The translations under genes and the position numbers were made by a program. A stretch of 64,000 nt of DNA from Taibaiella helva (GTDB taxonomy: Bacteria; Bacteroidota; Bacteroidia; Chitinophagales; Chitinophagaceae): the NCBI RefSeq assembly GCF_003545695.1, contig NZ_QUZZ01000016.1, positions 1-64,000 on the forward strand, in the 5' to 3' direction. Position 1 is the first letter of the stretch; each line of letters opens with the position of its first letter. Below the pieces are notes generated by a model, which worked only from the letters and a program-made list of their open reading frames with translations, did no database searches and was not told the origin of the DNA. Positions 49,371 through 58,333 of this stretch are shown piece by piece.

Positions 49371-49542
49371 CTTTACAGGATGGAGAACATTTGATTGTGC
49401 TTATGGCTGCATCATTTTTTTTGCATCATGCTTGCTTTATCTTCCGCAAAAAACGGCGACATTTACAGCCGGTAAGCGGAACACTGAGAACCCTTCCGCT
49501 GCACTGCATTTTATTGTTTTACTACCATCAAATTATAGAGCT

Positions 49543-50247
49543 ATGTCTGTTAAAACAGCATTGATTACCGGCGGTTCCAAAGGCATCGGCTACGGTGTGG
49601 CTGAGGCCCTGATCCGCCAGGGCATACGCGTGGCCCTTACCAGCCGTTCCCTGGCCGGCGCCGAAGAAGCAGCGGCAAAGCTTAATGCCATACAGCCCGG
49701 CTATGCTCTGGGCCTCGAAGCCGATGTACGCGACCTTGCCTCCCAGCAACGGGCCGTAGATAAGACCCTGCAGCAATGGGGGCAGATCGATTATGTGATC
49801 GCCAATGCCGGTGTCGGTCATTTTGCGCCGGTACAAACCATGACCATCGATACCTGGAAAGAAACCATCGATACCAATCTTACCGGTGTTTTTTATACAG
49901 CTAAGGCTACCCTGCCCTCTCTCGGGCAAAGCAAAGGCTATTTCATTACGATTGCCAGCCTTGCCGGCGCCAACTTCCTACCGGAAGGCACAGCATACAA
50001 TGCCAGTAAATTCGGCCTGGTCGGCTTTACACAAGCCATGATGCTCGATGTGCGGAAGGAAGGCATTAAGGTAACCACCATTATGCCGGGCTCAGTAGCC
50101 ACGCAATTCAATAACCATACAGTGAGCGAACAGGATGCCTGGAAGATACAGCCCGAAGACATAGGACAGATCGTGGTTGACCTGATCCGTATGCCGGCGC
50201 GTACCCTTCCCAGCAAAATAGAGGTACGGCCCGCGGTCCCCGGATAG
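49543..50247 (+). CDS. short-chain dehydrogenase/reductase (SDR)
   Basis: From ATG 49543 (MSVKTALITGGSKGIGYGVAEAL) the 234-residue protein has the classical SDR pattern: TGGSKGIGYG cofactor loop, NAGVGHFAPV, Ser in ITIASLAG and the YxxxK pair in AYNASKFGLVGF. The Arg at SRSLAG after strand 2 suggests NADPH preference. It is shorter than FabG enzymes and resembles 3-ketoacyl-ACP reductase-like SDRs whose substrates are usually unknown. The upstream in-frame extension (to 49432) is low-complexity and rejected. Confidence 0.88.
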   Translation: MSVKTALITGGSKGIGYGVAEALIRQGIRVALTSRSLAGAEEAAAKLNAIQPGYALGLEADVRDLASQQRAVDKTLQQWGQIDYVIANAGVGHFAPVQTMTIDTWKETIDTNLTGVFYTAKATLPSLGQSKGYFITIASLAGANFLPEGTAYNASKFGLVGFTQAMMLDVRKEGIKVTTIMPGSVATQFNNHTVSEQDAWKIQPEDIGQIVVDLIRMPARTLPSKIEVRPAVPG

Positions 50248-50401
50248 TTGTACAAATAAAAATTTGTGTTAAAGGCAACAAGAAGCCAGTTAATTCGTTG
50301 TAGTTTAGCGCAACATCACAACCGTTTTCTATTCAGTAGCTTTACCTCATATATTTTTTCAATCAACATCTAATCCCTGCCCCGCAGGACCGTTTTAATA
50401 T

Positions 50402-51955
50402 ATGCAAGCAGAAATTTTATGGGTAGACGATGAAATAGAATCGTTGAAATCTCAGATCCTTTTCCTGAAAAACAAAGGTTATGAAGTAAAGCCTTTCACC
50501 AATGGCTACGATGTGCTCGAGCACCTCAAAAGCAACCAGGCCGATGTTATCCTGCTGGATGAGAGCATGCCCGGCATGACCGGTCTCGAAACCCTCTCCC
50601 GCATCAAAGAAAGTTATCCAACCGTGCCGGTGGTGATGGTCACCAAGAACGAGGCGGAGAACATTATGGAAGAGGCCATCGGCTCACAGATAACCGACTA
50701 CCTCATCAAGCCGGTAAACCCCAACCAGGTGCTGCTTTCGCTGAAGAAGATCATGGATGGCAAACGCCTGGTGTCGGAAAAGACCACCATTGAGTACCAG
50801 AAAGACTTCCGCAACCTGTTTATGGCGCTCAACAGCAATCCCAATGTGGAAGAATGGAAGGACCTGTATAAAAAGCTGGTGTATTGGGAAGTGGAGATGA
50901 GCAAGAGCGATAGCCCGGAAATGCAGGAAGTATTCAACACCCAGAAGTCGGAGGCCAATACCGAGTTCTTCAAATTTGTTTCCCGCAATTATATCGACTG
51001 GATCAAGAACAAGCGCGAAGATACGCCTGTGATGTCGCATACCTTGTTCAGCCAGATGATCGCGCCGCATGTGAAGAAAGGTAAGCCCACCTTTATGGTG
51101 CTGATTGATAACCTGCGCTATGATCAGTGGAAATCGATAGAACCTATCGTGAACCAGTTCTTCAGGGTACAGGAAGAAGATATGTTCTATGCCATACTGC
51201 CCACTTCTACCCAATACAGCCGCAACGCCATCTTTTCCGGTATGCTACCGGTAGAGATCGAAAGGCGTTACCCGCTGGAATGGAAGAATGACGATGAACA
51301 GGGCGGCAAGAACCTTTATGAACGCCAGTTCCTGGGCGACCAGATCAGGGCGCTCAATATGGGCAATATCCGTTGGGAATACCTGAAGATCACCAATAAT
51401 GAAGATGGTAAGACCATGGAGGATAATATCCATAACTACCTGAAGAACGACCTTACAGTGATCGTTTACAATTTTGTAGACATGCTATCGCATGCCCGTA
51501 CGGAAATGGAAGTGCTGAAGGAGCTGGCCGGCGACGAACAATCTTATCGTTCGCTTACCGTAAGCTGGTTTGAGCATTCCCCCTTGTTCCGTGCGCTGAA
51601 GAAGATCGCGGAAAAGGATATACAAGTAATCTTTACTACCGACCATGGCACCATGCGTGTGAGGACCCCCAGCAAATGTGTAGGCGACAAATCGACCACG
51701 ACCAACCTGCGTTACAAGCATGGCCGCAATATCCAGTACGAGGAGAAAGACGTGTTTGCCATCACCACGCCGCATGATGCCGGTCTGCCGCAGCCCAATG
51801 TCAATTCCAAGTACATTTTTGCCAAGGAAGATGTTTTCCTCTGCTATCCCAACAACTATAACTATTACGTGAACTATTACCGCAACACCTTCCAGCATGG
51901 AGGGGTATCGCTGGAAGAAATGATCGTACCCGTAGTGCGGATGACCAGCAGGTAA
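50402..51955 (+). CDS. porX: PorX-type response regulator with PglZ domain
   Basis: The 517-residue protein has a CheY-like receiver (ILWVDDEIESL..., phospho-Asp in VILLDESMPGMTG near 54, Lys in DYLIKPVNPNQ near 104), a helical linker, and a PglZ/alkaline-phosphatase-like domain (FMVLIDNLRYDQW, ILPTSTQYSRNAIFSGMLP, VYNFVDMLSHAR, VIFTTDHGTMRVRTPSKC) carrying metal-binding Asp/His residues. This receiver-PglZ pairing is PorX, the regulator that with kinase PorY and sigma factor SigP controls T9SS genes. It fits the two T9SS cargo proteins at 15-16.7 kb and 31.9-32.7 kb. No porY is in the window. Single gene with a strong terminator. Confidence 0.93.
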   Translation: MQAEILWVDDEIESLKSQILFLKNKGYEVKPFTNGYDVLEHLKSNQADVILLDESMPGMTGLETLSRIKESYPTVPVVMVTKNEAENIMEEAIGSQITDYLIKPVNPNQVLLSLKKIMDGKRLVSEKTTIEYQKDFRNLFMALNSNPNVEEWKDLYKKLVYWEVEMSKSDSPEMQEVFNTQKSEANTEFFKFVSRNYIDWIKNKREDTPVMSHTLFSQMIAPHVKKGKPTFMVLIDNLRYDQWKSIEPIVNQFFRVQEEDMFYAILPTSTQYSRNAIFSGMLPVEIERRYPLEWKNDDEQGGKNLYERQFLGDQIRALNMGNIRWEYLKITNNEDGKTMEDNIHNYLKNDLTVIVYNFVDMLSHARTEMEVLKELAGDEQSYRSLTVSWFEHSPLFRALKKIAEKDIQVIFTTDHGTMRVRTPSKCVGDKSTTTNLRYKHGRNIQYEEKDVFAITTPHDAGLPQPNVNSKYIFAKEDVFLCYPNNYNYYVNYYRNTFQHGGVSLEEMIVPVVRMTSR

Positions 51956-51974
51956 GCAATATGTAAATTAATGC

Positions 51975-52005
51975 AGCCGTGCCGTTCACCGGCACGGCTT
52001 TTTTA
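51975..52005 (+). terminator. intrinsic terminator after porX
   Basis: Ten-bp arms AGCCGTGCCG (51975-51984) and CGGCACGGCT (51990-51999) with a 5-nt loop and T-run. Confidence 0.88.
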
Positions 52006-52224
52006 TGCGCCGCCTTTGTTGGTGTTTTCAGCAATAAAGGCGGAAAACAGCAACTCCCGCTTTAAGAAACCGGAAGTAAAAGGGAGGCTTTAAGCCTGAC
52101 AGGCTTGAAACCTAGTTGCTATCCCCATTGCCGGAGTTTTAACCAGCAAGAGTGGAGCTTGGGCCTCGTTCCATGCTAATTTGACCAAATAGTTTTACCT
52201 TTACGCCTACATTTCAACTACAAT

Positions 52225-53385
52225 ATGCCTCACTATTATAGCCTGGGAAATATCCCCCATAAGCGACATACACAGTTCCGCAAGCCCGATGGCGGGCTGT
52301 ATTCCGAGCAACTGTTCAGCACCGAAGGTTTTTCTTCCAATTATTCGCTGCTGTATCATGTTCATCCGCCGACAAAAATCATCAAAACACTGGAGCCTGT
52401 TGATGTTTCGCCAAAGGCTTCTACCGACAATATCCTGAAGCACCGCAGTTTCCAGGGCTTCAAAGTGCAGCCCGAGGCCGATTTCCTGAAAAGCAAGAAA
52501 ACGGTGCTGTTCAACAATGACGTGCACCTCTCCCTGGCGGCGCCACAGAAAGGTCTTACGGGTAATGTTTTCTATAAGAATGCCGATTCCGATGAAGTGA
52601 TCTTCGTGCATGAAGGTAGCGGCGTATTGAAAACCCAGTATGGACAGCTGAGATTTGCCTACGGCGATTACCTAGTGATCCCCCGCGGTACCATTTACCA
52701 GATCGAGTTCGATACCGAGGCCAACAGGCTCTTTATTGTTGATTCTTTCAGCCCGGTAACTTATCCTAAAAGGTACCTGAGCAAATACGGTCAGCTGCTG
52801 GAGCATGCGCCGTACTGCGAGCGCGATATCCGCAAACCCGGCGACCTGCAGACTTTCGACGAGCAAGGCGAATTCCTGATCAATATCCGGAAGAAAGGCC
52901 TGATGTATCCCATCTGGTACGGCACACATCCCTTCGACGTTGTCGGCTGGGACGGCTACGAATATCCTTATGCCTTAAGCATCCATGATTTTGAGCCGAT
53001 CACCGGCCGGGTACACCAGCCGCCGCCTGTACACCAGACCTTCGATGCACACAATTTTGTGATCTGCTCTTTTGTGCCCCGTAAATATGATTATCATCCC
53101 CTGGCGATACCGGCACCCTATAACCACAGCAACATCGACAGCGACGAAGTGCTGTATTATGTCGATGGCGAATTCATGAGCCGAAAGCATGTCGAACGCG
53201 GTATGATCACTCTGCACCCCGGCGGCATTCCCCACGGACCGCATCCCGGCGCTGTGGAGAAGAGTATCGGTAAAACCGAAACGCCTGAACTGGCGGTAAT
53301 GGTCGATACCTTCCACCCGTTGATGATGACGGATGCGGCCAAGGGTATCGAAGACGAACATTATGTGATGAGCTGGGCAGAGTAA
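52225..53385 (+). CDS. hmgA: homogentisate 1,2-dioxygenase
   Basis: HmgA opens the ring of homogentisate to maleylacetoacetate in tyrosine and phenylalanine catabolism. The 386-residue cupin-fold enzyme opens MPHYYSLGNIPHKRHTQFRKPDG. Iron ligands are recognisable around NHSNIDSDEVLYYVDGEF (Glu) and HPGGIPHGPHPGA (His), with VHQTFDAHNFVICSF before them. Length is on the short side, as in bacterial forms. A TACCTTTA (52196-52203) is one base from the -7 consensus. Its pathway neighbour hpd is 6.9 kb downstream rather than adjacent. Confidence 0.93.
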   Translation: MPHYYSLGNIPHKRHTQFRKPDGGLYSEQLFSTEGFSSNYSLLYHVHPPTKIIKTLEPVDVSPKASTDNILKHRSFQGFKVQPEADFLKSKKTVLFNNDVHLSLAAPQKGLTGNVFYKNADSDEVIFVHEGSGVLKTQYGQLRFAYGDYLVIPRGTIYQIEFDTEANRLFIVDSFSPVTYPKRYLSKYGQLLEHAPYCERDIRKPGDLQTFDEQGEFLINIRKKGLMYPIWYGTHPFDVVGWDGYEYPYALSIHDFEPITGRVHQPPPVHQTFDAHNFVICSFVPRKYDYHPLAIPAPYNHSNIDSDEVLYYVDGEFMSRKHVERGMITLHPGGIPHGPHPGAVEKSIGKTETPELAVMVDTFHPLMMTDAAKGIEDEHYVMSWAE

Positions 53386-53408
53386 GCCCCGGCTTAAGGT
53401 ATAGCGAT

Positions 53409-53442
53409 AGAGGTTTCCCGCAAGGACAAGCCTCTTTTTTTT
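53409..53442 (+). terminator. intrinsic terminator after hmgA
   Basis: AGAGGTTT (53409-53416) pairs with AAGCCTCT (53428-53435, one G-U) followed by a run of T. Confidence 0.7.
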
Positions 53443-53539
53443 ATGCGGTGGCCTGGGAAGGAAGTATATCAACGTTTATCGCCTTCTGTCCCTGTTCGAC
53501 AATACCAGGTAGCTTATACAGGGCAAGGCAGCGCCGAAC

Positions 53540-54304
53540 TTACCGCTCCGCTGTTTTGATCCTGACAGCCTGAAGGAACTCTTCCCTTTTTCGCTGCGAT
53601 ACATTTACTTCGGTATTGTCGCTCATCAGTATCGTTCCACCCCTGCCATACTGGTATTGCAACAAATGGTCCGGATTGATCAGGTGTTGATGATGCACTC
53701 GGATAAAACCATGATCCTTTAGCAACATCTCGTAGCTTCCCAATGTACGGCATACCAGCACCGGCCTTCGATCCGTAAAATGAAAGAGCGTATAATTATC
53801 CGATGCTTCGCAACGGATGATTTCTGTAACAGGCACATAAATGAATCCATTGGTCGTAGGCAGGTCTATTTTGGCTTTGAGTACAGAAGGCTGTTGCAGG
53901 CTTGCCAGCAGGCCATCGATACGCCCTGCCAGCTGTTCGCGCGTACAATACTGTTGCGCCCGGTCAACTGCCGCCGAAAGACTCTTTACATTCAGTGGCT
54001 TCAGGATATAGTCCAGCGCATGCTGCCTGATGGCTTGAAGCGCGTAGCTGTCGTATGCTGTAACGAATATGGTTTGAAAGGACGGATCGGATATTTTCTG
54101 AAATAAAGCAAACCCGTTCTCTTGAGGCATATTGATATCCAGGAAAAGCAACATGGGATTGTGTCTCTCAATTTCCGATACCGCGGCCTCAACCGAATCG
54201 GCCTCGCCTACGACATGAACATCGGGGCAATAACGGTCCAGGAAATTCCGCAGGGTTTGCCTGCTTCCCATTTCATCATCAACGATTAACGTAGTCAGGA
54301 TCAT
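53540..54304 (-). CDS. LytTR-family response regulator
   Basis: The 254-residue protein has a receiver domain (TLIVDDEMGSRQTL, phospho-Asp in LLFLDINMPQENG near 56, Lys in DYILKPLN near 106) and a C-terminal LytTR DNA-binding domain (VTEIIRCEASDNYTLFHFTDR, LKDHGFIRVHHQHLINPDHL). Its start lies 26 bp inside the end of the sensor-kinase gene, so the two are translationally coupled and form a LytS/LytTR two-component pair. Tandem Cys-rich precursor peptides lie on the far side of the kinase, possible targets. Confidence 0.93.
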   Translation of the reverse strand: MILTTLIVDDEMGSRQTLRNFLDRYCPDVHVVGEADSVEAAVSEIERHNPMLLFLDINMPQENGFALFQKISDPSFQTIFVTAYDSYALQAIRQHALDYILKPLNVKSLSAAVDRAQQYCTREQLAGRIDGLLASLQQPSVLKAKIDLPTTNGFIYVPVTEIIRCEASDNYTLFHFTDRRPVLVCRTLGSYEMLLKDHGFIRVHHQHLINPDHLLQYQYGRGGTILMSDNTEVNVSQRKREEFLQAVRIKTAER

Positions 54305-57197
54305 GAGTCGTTAATTTTAAGGGTATCAGTAAGGATACCTGTGTGCCGCCGGGCTCACCTCCGGTATCCGGTTTATCGGTAATCTCTACCTGTACGGTGA
54401 TCCCGTACATGCGGTTAATGGTCTCTATACGCTGGTGGGTGATCTTCATACCCATAGAGGTATGTTGCGGCTGCCGGTAGCTTACCGCCTGCTTACGGCC
54501 TATCCCGTTGTCGTCTATGATACAGCACAAATTGTCCTTCTTAAGCGTGAAAGACAAGGTTAGTTTACCCTCCCGGCCTTTAAGATAGCGTAATCCATGG
54601 TTAACCGCGTTTTCAACATAAGGCTGGATAAGCATGGCTGGTATGGCAATCTGTTCCGCAGAAATGTTGGACGCAATATCGAAAGTAACCGTAAACAATT
54701 GCCGGAAGCGGACCTGCTCCAGTTCCAGGTAGGTTTGTAACATAGCGATCTCTTCGTTTAAAGGTAACCAATGCGCTTGTGAATGAGCGAGTGTGAGCCT
54801 GATAAAATGGGCGAACGAAGTCATGTAATCATTGGCCGTTATTTCATCATGCTGGCTGTAATAGAATTGGATCGCATTAAGCGCATTAAAAATAAAATGC
54901 GGATTGATCTGAGCCCTCAGGGCATTCAATTCCAGTTCGGCCAATTGCTGCTGCTTCCGTGCTTCCTGCGCCGCGCGTTTTTTCACCCTGTTTATCCTGA
55001 AGCGGAAGACCATTGCTACTATGGCGCCAAGGAGCAGGATAAAAGCACCGACCAGGGCGGGATGGCGCCAGAGTGGCGGCAGGATGGTAATGGAAAGCTG
55101 GAGCGGCTTCGCTGTCCATTCACTACCAGGACTACGGCACCATAGCAGCAGCTTATAGTCTCCCGGGCCCAATGCAGAGAAATCAATGGTTTGCGCATAG
55201 GTGTATAGTGTATCGCCTGTACCGCCCATCAGCAGGTATTTATATTGCAGCGGGGTGCCTCCTGTATAGCTCAGGCCGGTATAAGAGAGCTGTAGGTTTT
55301 GTTCTTTATTAGAAAACCGGAGGGTTTGCCCGTTGATCGCGCGGCCGTTTGCCGTCTCTAAGTAAAGCCGGGGTGGTTTGGATTGTAAGGTATCCTGGCT
55401 GTTTAGGATCAGAATACCCTGATCCGTGGCCAGGTACAGCCTGCCGCCGCTTTCCGCCAGATCATTGATCTGTTTGCCTGCTATACCTGGAGGAAGGGGA
55501 AATGGTTTTACTGTAAAATGTCCGTCTGTTGTCTGCCGTATGCGGTCGATACCGCCGTCTGAGCTCAGCCAGATACAACTGTTCTCAGCAACAAAAAGCC
55601 GCTTGCAGCTATTGCCTGCCAGTCCATGATGTCTGTCCAACTGTACCGGCGGCAGCCCGTAGTCTTTTATAAAAAGCAGGCCCCGGGTACTGCTGCCCGC
55701 GAGGATACCGCCACCAGGTGCCGGCACCATGCAGGTAATAAAGCAATCCGTTAGCAAGCTGTCCGGGTCGTATTTCACTGGTTGACCATTCTTAAAATAG
55801 CGTAATCCATTGATACCGCCGGCCCATAAGATTTGATTGTTGTCCAGTGCCAGGGCTGTTATGCGTCCTATATGGTCACACCTGGTTTTCCGGGTGCGGT
55901 TGTCGTAAACAACCAGGCCGAAAATGCACCCGGCATAGAAAAAGCGTTCGGAAAAGAAACCGGCTTTCATTGAAGCCTGCCGCCGGATGCAGGATACATC
56001 GTTGTGAATAGTATATAGCCCGACATCGCTTCCCGCCATCAACAATTCATGACCATTATCGCGGACAAACAGGACACGGTTGTTTTGCGGCGTGGTGAGG
56101 GTATGCACCTGTATGGTATTGTCTTTCTTTATCCGATAGACATGCCCGAAATCGTCACCAGCGATAATATTTCCTCCCCTGCTTAAAGCAATAGACAATA
56201 TATTGTTTCTCACCAGACCCGAACGTCGGTCAATGAGCCGGCCACCGTTTGCGGGTATAAAGTATATGCCATCGTTTAAAGTGCTTAGCCACCGGTTGCC
56301 TTCATGGTCTGTCCGCATACAGTTCGTGGGTAGACCACGGGGGAAAGCCGTATCCGGTACGATCTTCCCGGACAAGCTATCATAAATTTGCATGCCCCTG
56401 GCTGTACAAAGCAGCATACCGCCCTTCCCGGAAGGGCCTATCTGGTATATCCGGCCGGGCACACGATGCGTTTTTAACCTTTGCAGACTATCTCCCACAA
56501 AATACCATTGATCCAGTTCCTGTCTCCTGTCCGGATGCCCGAAGCCTGAGGCGAAAAGTGTGTGGCCATCAAAAAATAAAGCGTCGATATAGCCTACCGG
56601 CAGTTTTTGATTGAAGCCGGTTTGGATATTGAATACGTCATTACCGGCGACAATATAGTCCTCTCCGTTTCTGCGAAAGTGCTTTACCCGCTCCGGTGAA
56701 GACAGCTCAATATTCTGCAATACGCGCAGGTATGGGAACCCGGGACAGAGGATCCCTATTTTTTTGCCCACCAGGCAATCATTACCTTCCCGATCGGTAA
56801 ACAGCTCGTCATAATATAGGCTCTCGGCATCTATTTTCCGGCAAAGCGGGTCATTCTCACTGGTATATATTTTCCCGTATTTCAGGTAGCAAGCTTTCCT
56901 GTTGTAACAGACCAGCCAGTAGCGATGCTGTTTGTCTTCTCTTATCCTGAAGACCTCCATATCCGGAATACCTTCTTTAATGGAATAATTCAGAAAAGCC
57001 GATCCATCATAACGGCTTATGCCCTGATCGGTACAAAACCACATAAATCCTTTGCTGTCTTCATACACATCGTACACCACATTGCTGGGCAGGCCGTCTG
57101 CCATAGTAACATGTCGTGCCAAAGGCTCCCATGTGGCTGAAGCATACTTTGCAAAGCATAAGGGCAATAGTAAAAAAAGCAATGGGCAGCACCGCAT
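54279..57197 (-). CDS. hybrid-type LytS sensor kinase with beta-propeller sensor domain
   Basis: From ATG 57197 (MRCCPLLFLLLPLCFAKYASA, signal peptide) the 972-residue protein has a large periplasmic two-component propeller: repeated blocks such as LPSNVVYDVYEDSKGFMWFCTDQGISRYDG, NCMRTDHEGNRWLSTLNDGIYF and GNSCKRLFVAENSCIWLSSDGGIDRIRQ. A Y_Y_Y domain (LQLSYTGLSYTGGTPLQYKYLL), one membrane helix near 760-785 (LVGAFILLLGAIVAMVFRF), a LytS His_kinase domain (LRAQINPHFIFNALNAIQFY, phospho-His near 818) and a HATPase (ENAVNHGL, DNGIGRKQA) follow. Bacteroidota use this layout to sense extracellular ligands, often glycans. The longer frame to 57338 lacks a signal sequence at its start. Confidence 0.9.
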   Translation of the reverse strand: MRCCPLLFLLLPLCFAKYASATWEPLARHVTMADGLPSNVVYDVYEDSKGFMWFCTDQGISRYDGSAFLNYSIKEGIPDMEVFRIREDKQHRYWLVCYNRKACYLKYGKIYTSENDPLCRKIDAESLYYDELFTDREGNDCLVGKKIGILCPGFPYLRVLQNIELSSPERVKHFRRNGEDYIVAGNDVFNIQTGFNQKLPVGYIDALFFDGHTLFASGFGHPDRRQELDQWYFVGDSLQRLKTHRVPGRIYQIGPSGKGGMLLCTARGMQIYDSLSGKIVPDTAFPRGLPTNCMRTDHEGNRWLSTLNDGIYFIPANGGRLIDRRSGLVRNNILSIALSRGGNIIAGDDFGHVYRIKKDNTIQVHTLTTPQNNRVLFVRDNGHELLMAGSDVGLYTIHNDVSCIRRQASMKAGFFSERFFYAGCIFGLVVYDNRTRKTRCDHIGRITALALDNNQILWAGGINGLRYFKNGQPVKYDPDSLLTDCFITCMVPAPGGGILAGSSTRGLLFIKDYGLPPVQLDRHHGLAGNSCKRLFVAENSCIWLSSDGGIDRIRQTTDGHFTVKPFPLPPGIAGKQINDLAESGGRLYLATDQGILILNSQDTLQSKPPRLYLETANGRAINGQTLRFSNKEQNLQLSYTGLSYTGGTPLQYKYLLMGGTGDTLYTYAQTIDFSALGPGDYKLLLWCRSPGSEWTAKPLQLSITILPPLWRHPALVGAFILLLGAIVAMVFRFRINRVKKRAAQEARKQQQLAELELNALRAQINPHFIFNALNAIQFYYSQHDEITANDYMTSFAHFIRLTLAHSQAHWLPLNEEIAMLQTYLELEQVRFRQLFTVTFDIASNISAEQIAIPAMLIQPYVENAVNHGLRYLKGREGKLTLSFTLKKDNLCCIIDDNGIGRKQAVSYRQPQHTSMGMKITHQRIETINRMYGITVQVEITDKPDTGGEPGGTQVSLLIPLKLTTHDPDYVNR

Positions 57198-57592
57198 AAC
57201 AAAAGCATAATTCACAATATAGGTAAAAATAAAAATATCTCTTAGTAATCTGCTTTTGTAGTATACAGATAAGCAGGGAGAAGTATTCCTTATGCCTGAA
57301 CCGCTCTTTAACCGGTCACTTGTTGCATCATCAACCATAGCGGATAAAAAAAGATCGCGTTTCTGTAGCTGCCAGCTAATGCATTCCTGTCGGTGCAGTT
57401 AACAGTATAGGCGTGCATTTGCTCCTCAGCCGGACATACTTACTCAATGTCGTTTCTTTATATGGTCTCTAATAGCCTAATTGCAGGTATAAGGCCCCGG
57501 GATCCCTATTACCGGCCATTTCGTACACAATCGCTGAACAACCACCCCATGGCGGTATAAGACAGGGGAGGACAAATCTAAATTTCTCAACG
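57198..57592. other. divergent intergenic region between sensor kinase and precursor peptides
   Basis: 395 bp without a supported ORF. GGGGAGGACAA (57566-57576) before the peptide ATG could serve as a ribosome-binding region. No exact TAnnTTTG element was found in either direction. As the shared upstream region of the kinase and the peptides it is where LytTR sites would be expected; I could not pick out a repeat pair with confidence. Confidence 0.4.
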
Positions 57593-57850
57593 ATGAAAAA
57601 ATCAAAATTAGTGCTGAACAAAAAACTATCTTTTGGTAAAGAGGACATTATGCCCCTTAGCGGAATGAAGAACATAGCCGGCGGAGCAGATACCATACAT
57701 CAATGCGCGCCATCCGCAGCATGTACGATACCCGCAGGCGGTTGCAACGAACAAGATTATACTGCTACTTGCCCTGCAGGCTGTGTATTTCCACCTCAAT
57801 CCGTCAATCAGTGCAGTATCAGCACTGATACAATAAGCAAAATGCCATAG
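57593..57850 (+). CDS. small Cys-rich RiPP-type precursor peptide with GG leader
   Basis: The 85-residue peptide has leader MKKSKLVLNKKLSFGKEDIM, then PLSGMKNIAGGA (GG near 29-30), then a long core with six Cys (HQCAPSAACTIPAGGC, TATCPAGCVFPP, VNQCSIS) and many Ser/Thr. The layout is that of Bacteroidota class I lanthipeptide-like or other Cys-rich natural-product precursors. It is followed 110 bp later by a second such gene and diverges from a LytS/LytTR system. No modification or export enzyme is visible nearby. Modification and activity are unknown. Confidence 0.7.
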   Translation: MKKSKLVLNKKLSFGKEDIMPLSGMKNIAGGADTIHQCAPSAACTIPAGGCNEQDYTATCPAGCVFPPQSVNQCSISTDTISKMP

Positions 57851-57960
57851 TGCCCCAACACAAAGCCCGTCTGTCTCCCCCACTTTTAATTAAGTGATGG
57901 GTCATCCGATACCAGGATCCATATTTTTCCTGTCAACGCAAATATTCAAAATTCAAACCG

Positions 57961-58194
57961 ATGAAGAAACAATCAATCGATTTAAAAAAGCTGGAAATAA
58001 AAAAGACATCTATTTCCAGGCTGGAAAGCAGTAACATTACAGGAGGAGACGCTTCACAATTTTGTGTGCCGTCGGAACCACAGCAGTCCGATATTTGCTC
58101 ACATTTAGACCAATGTGCCTCACAGAGGTGTACGTGGAGACTTTGTTATTCGGTGTTGTGCTCCACCTCGCCCGTATTGAAATGTGTCGCTTAG
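57961..58194 (+). CDS. small Cys-rich RiPP-type precursor peptide with GG leader
   Basis: The 77-residue peptide opens MKKQSIDLKKLEIKKTSISR, reaches NITGGD (GG at 28-29) and then has a core with seven Cys (SQFCVPS, SDICSHLDQCASQRC, WRLCYSVLC, LKCVA). The leader layout matches the neighbour at 57.6 kb, but the core differs, as expected of diversified precursors. A near-consensus TATTTTTC lies about 30-40 bp upstream, and a long hairpin follows the stop. An odd number of Cys argues against simple full disulfide pairing. Confidence 0.7.
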   Translation: MKKQSIDLKKLEIKKTSISRLESSNITGGDASQFCVPSEPQQSDICSHLDQCASQRCTWRLCYSVLCSTSPVLKCVA

Positions 58195-58213
58195 GTCCGT
58201 TCCTGGAAAATAA

Positions 58214-58255
58214 AGGCTGTCTCCTGCGCATGTACGCAAACGTAGGAGGCAGCCT
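58214..58255 (+). terminator. hairpin after the tandem precursor genes
   Basis: Fifteen-base arms (58214-58228, 58241-58255; AGGCTGTCTCCTGCG versus CGTAGGAGGCAGCCT) pair with two G-U positions around a 12-nt loop; there is no long T-run, so it may be a stabilising hairpin or weak terminator. Confidence 0.6.
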
Positions 58256-58333
58256 CAGGCGATAAGGAGACCGGACCCGGAATAGTATTGTTTCCGCTGG
58301 TGAATTTCCGCAGTATTTGCCTATCTTCAGCCC

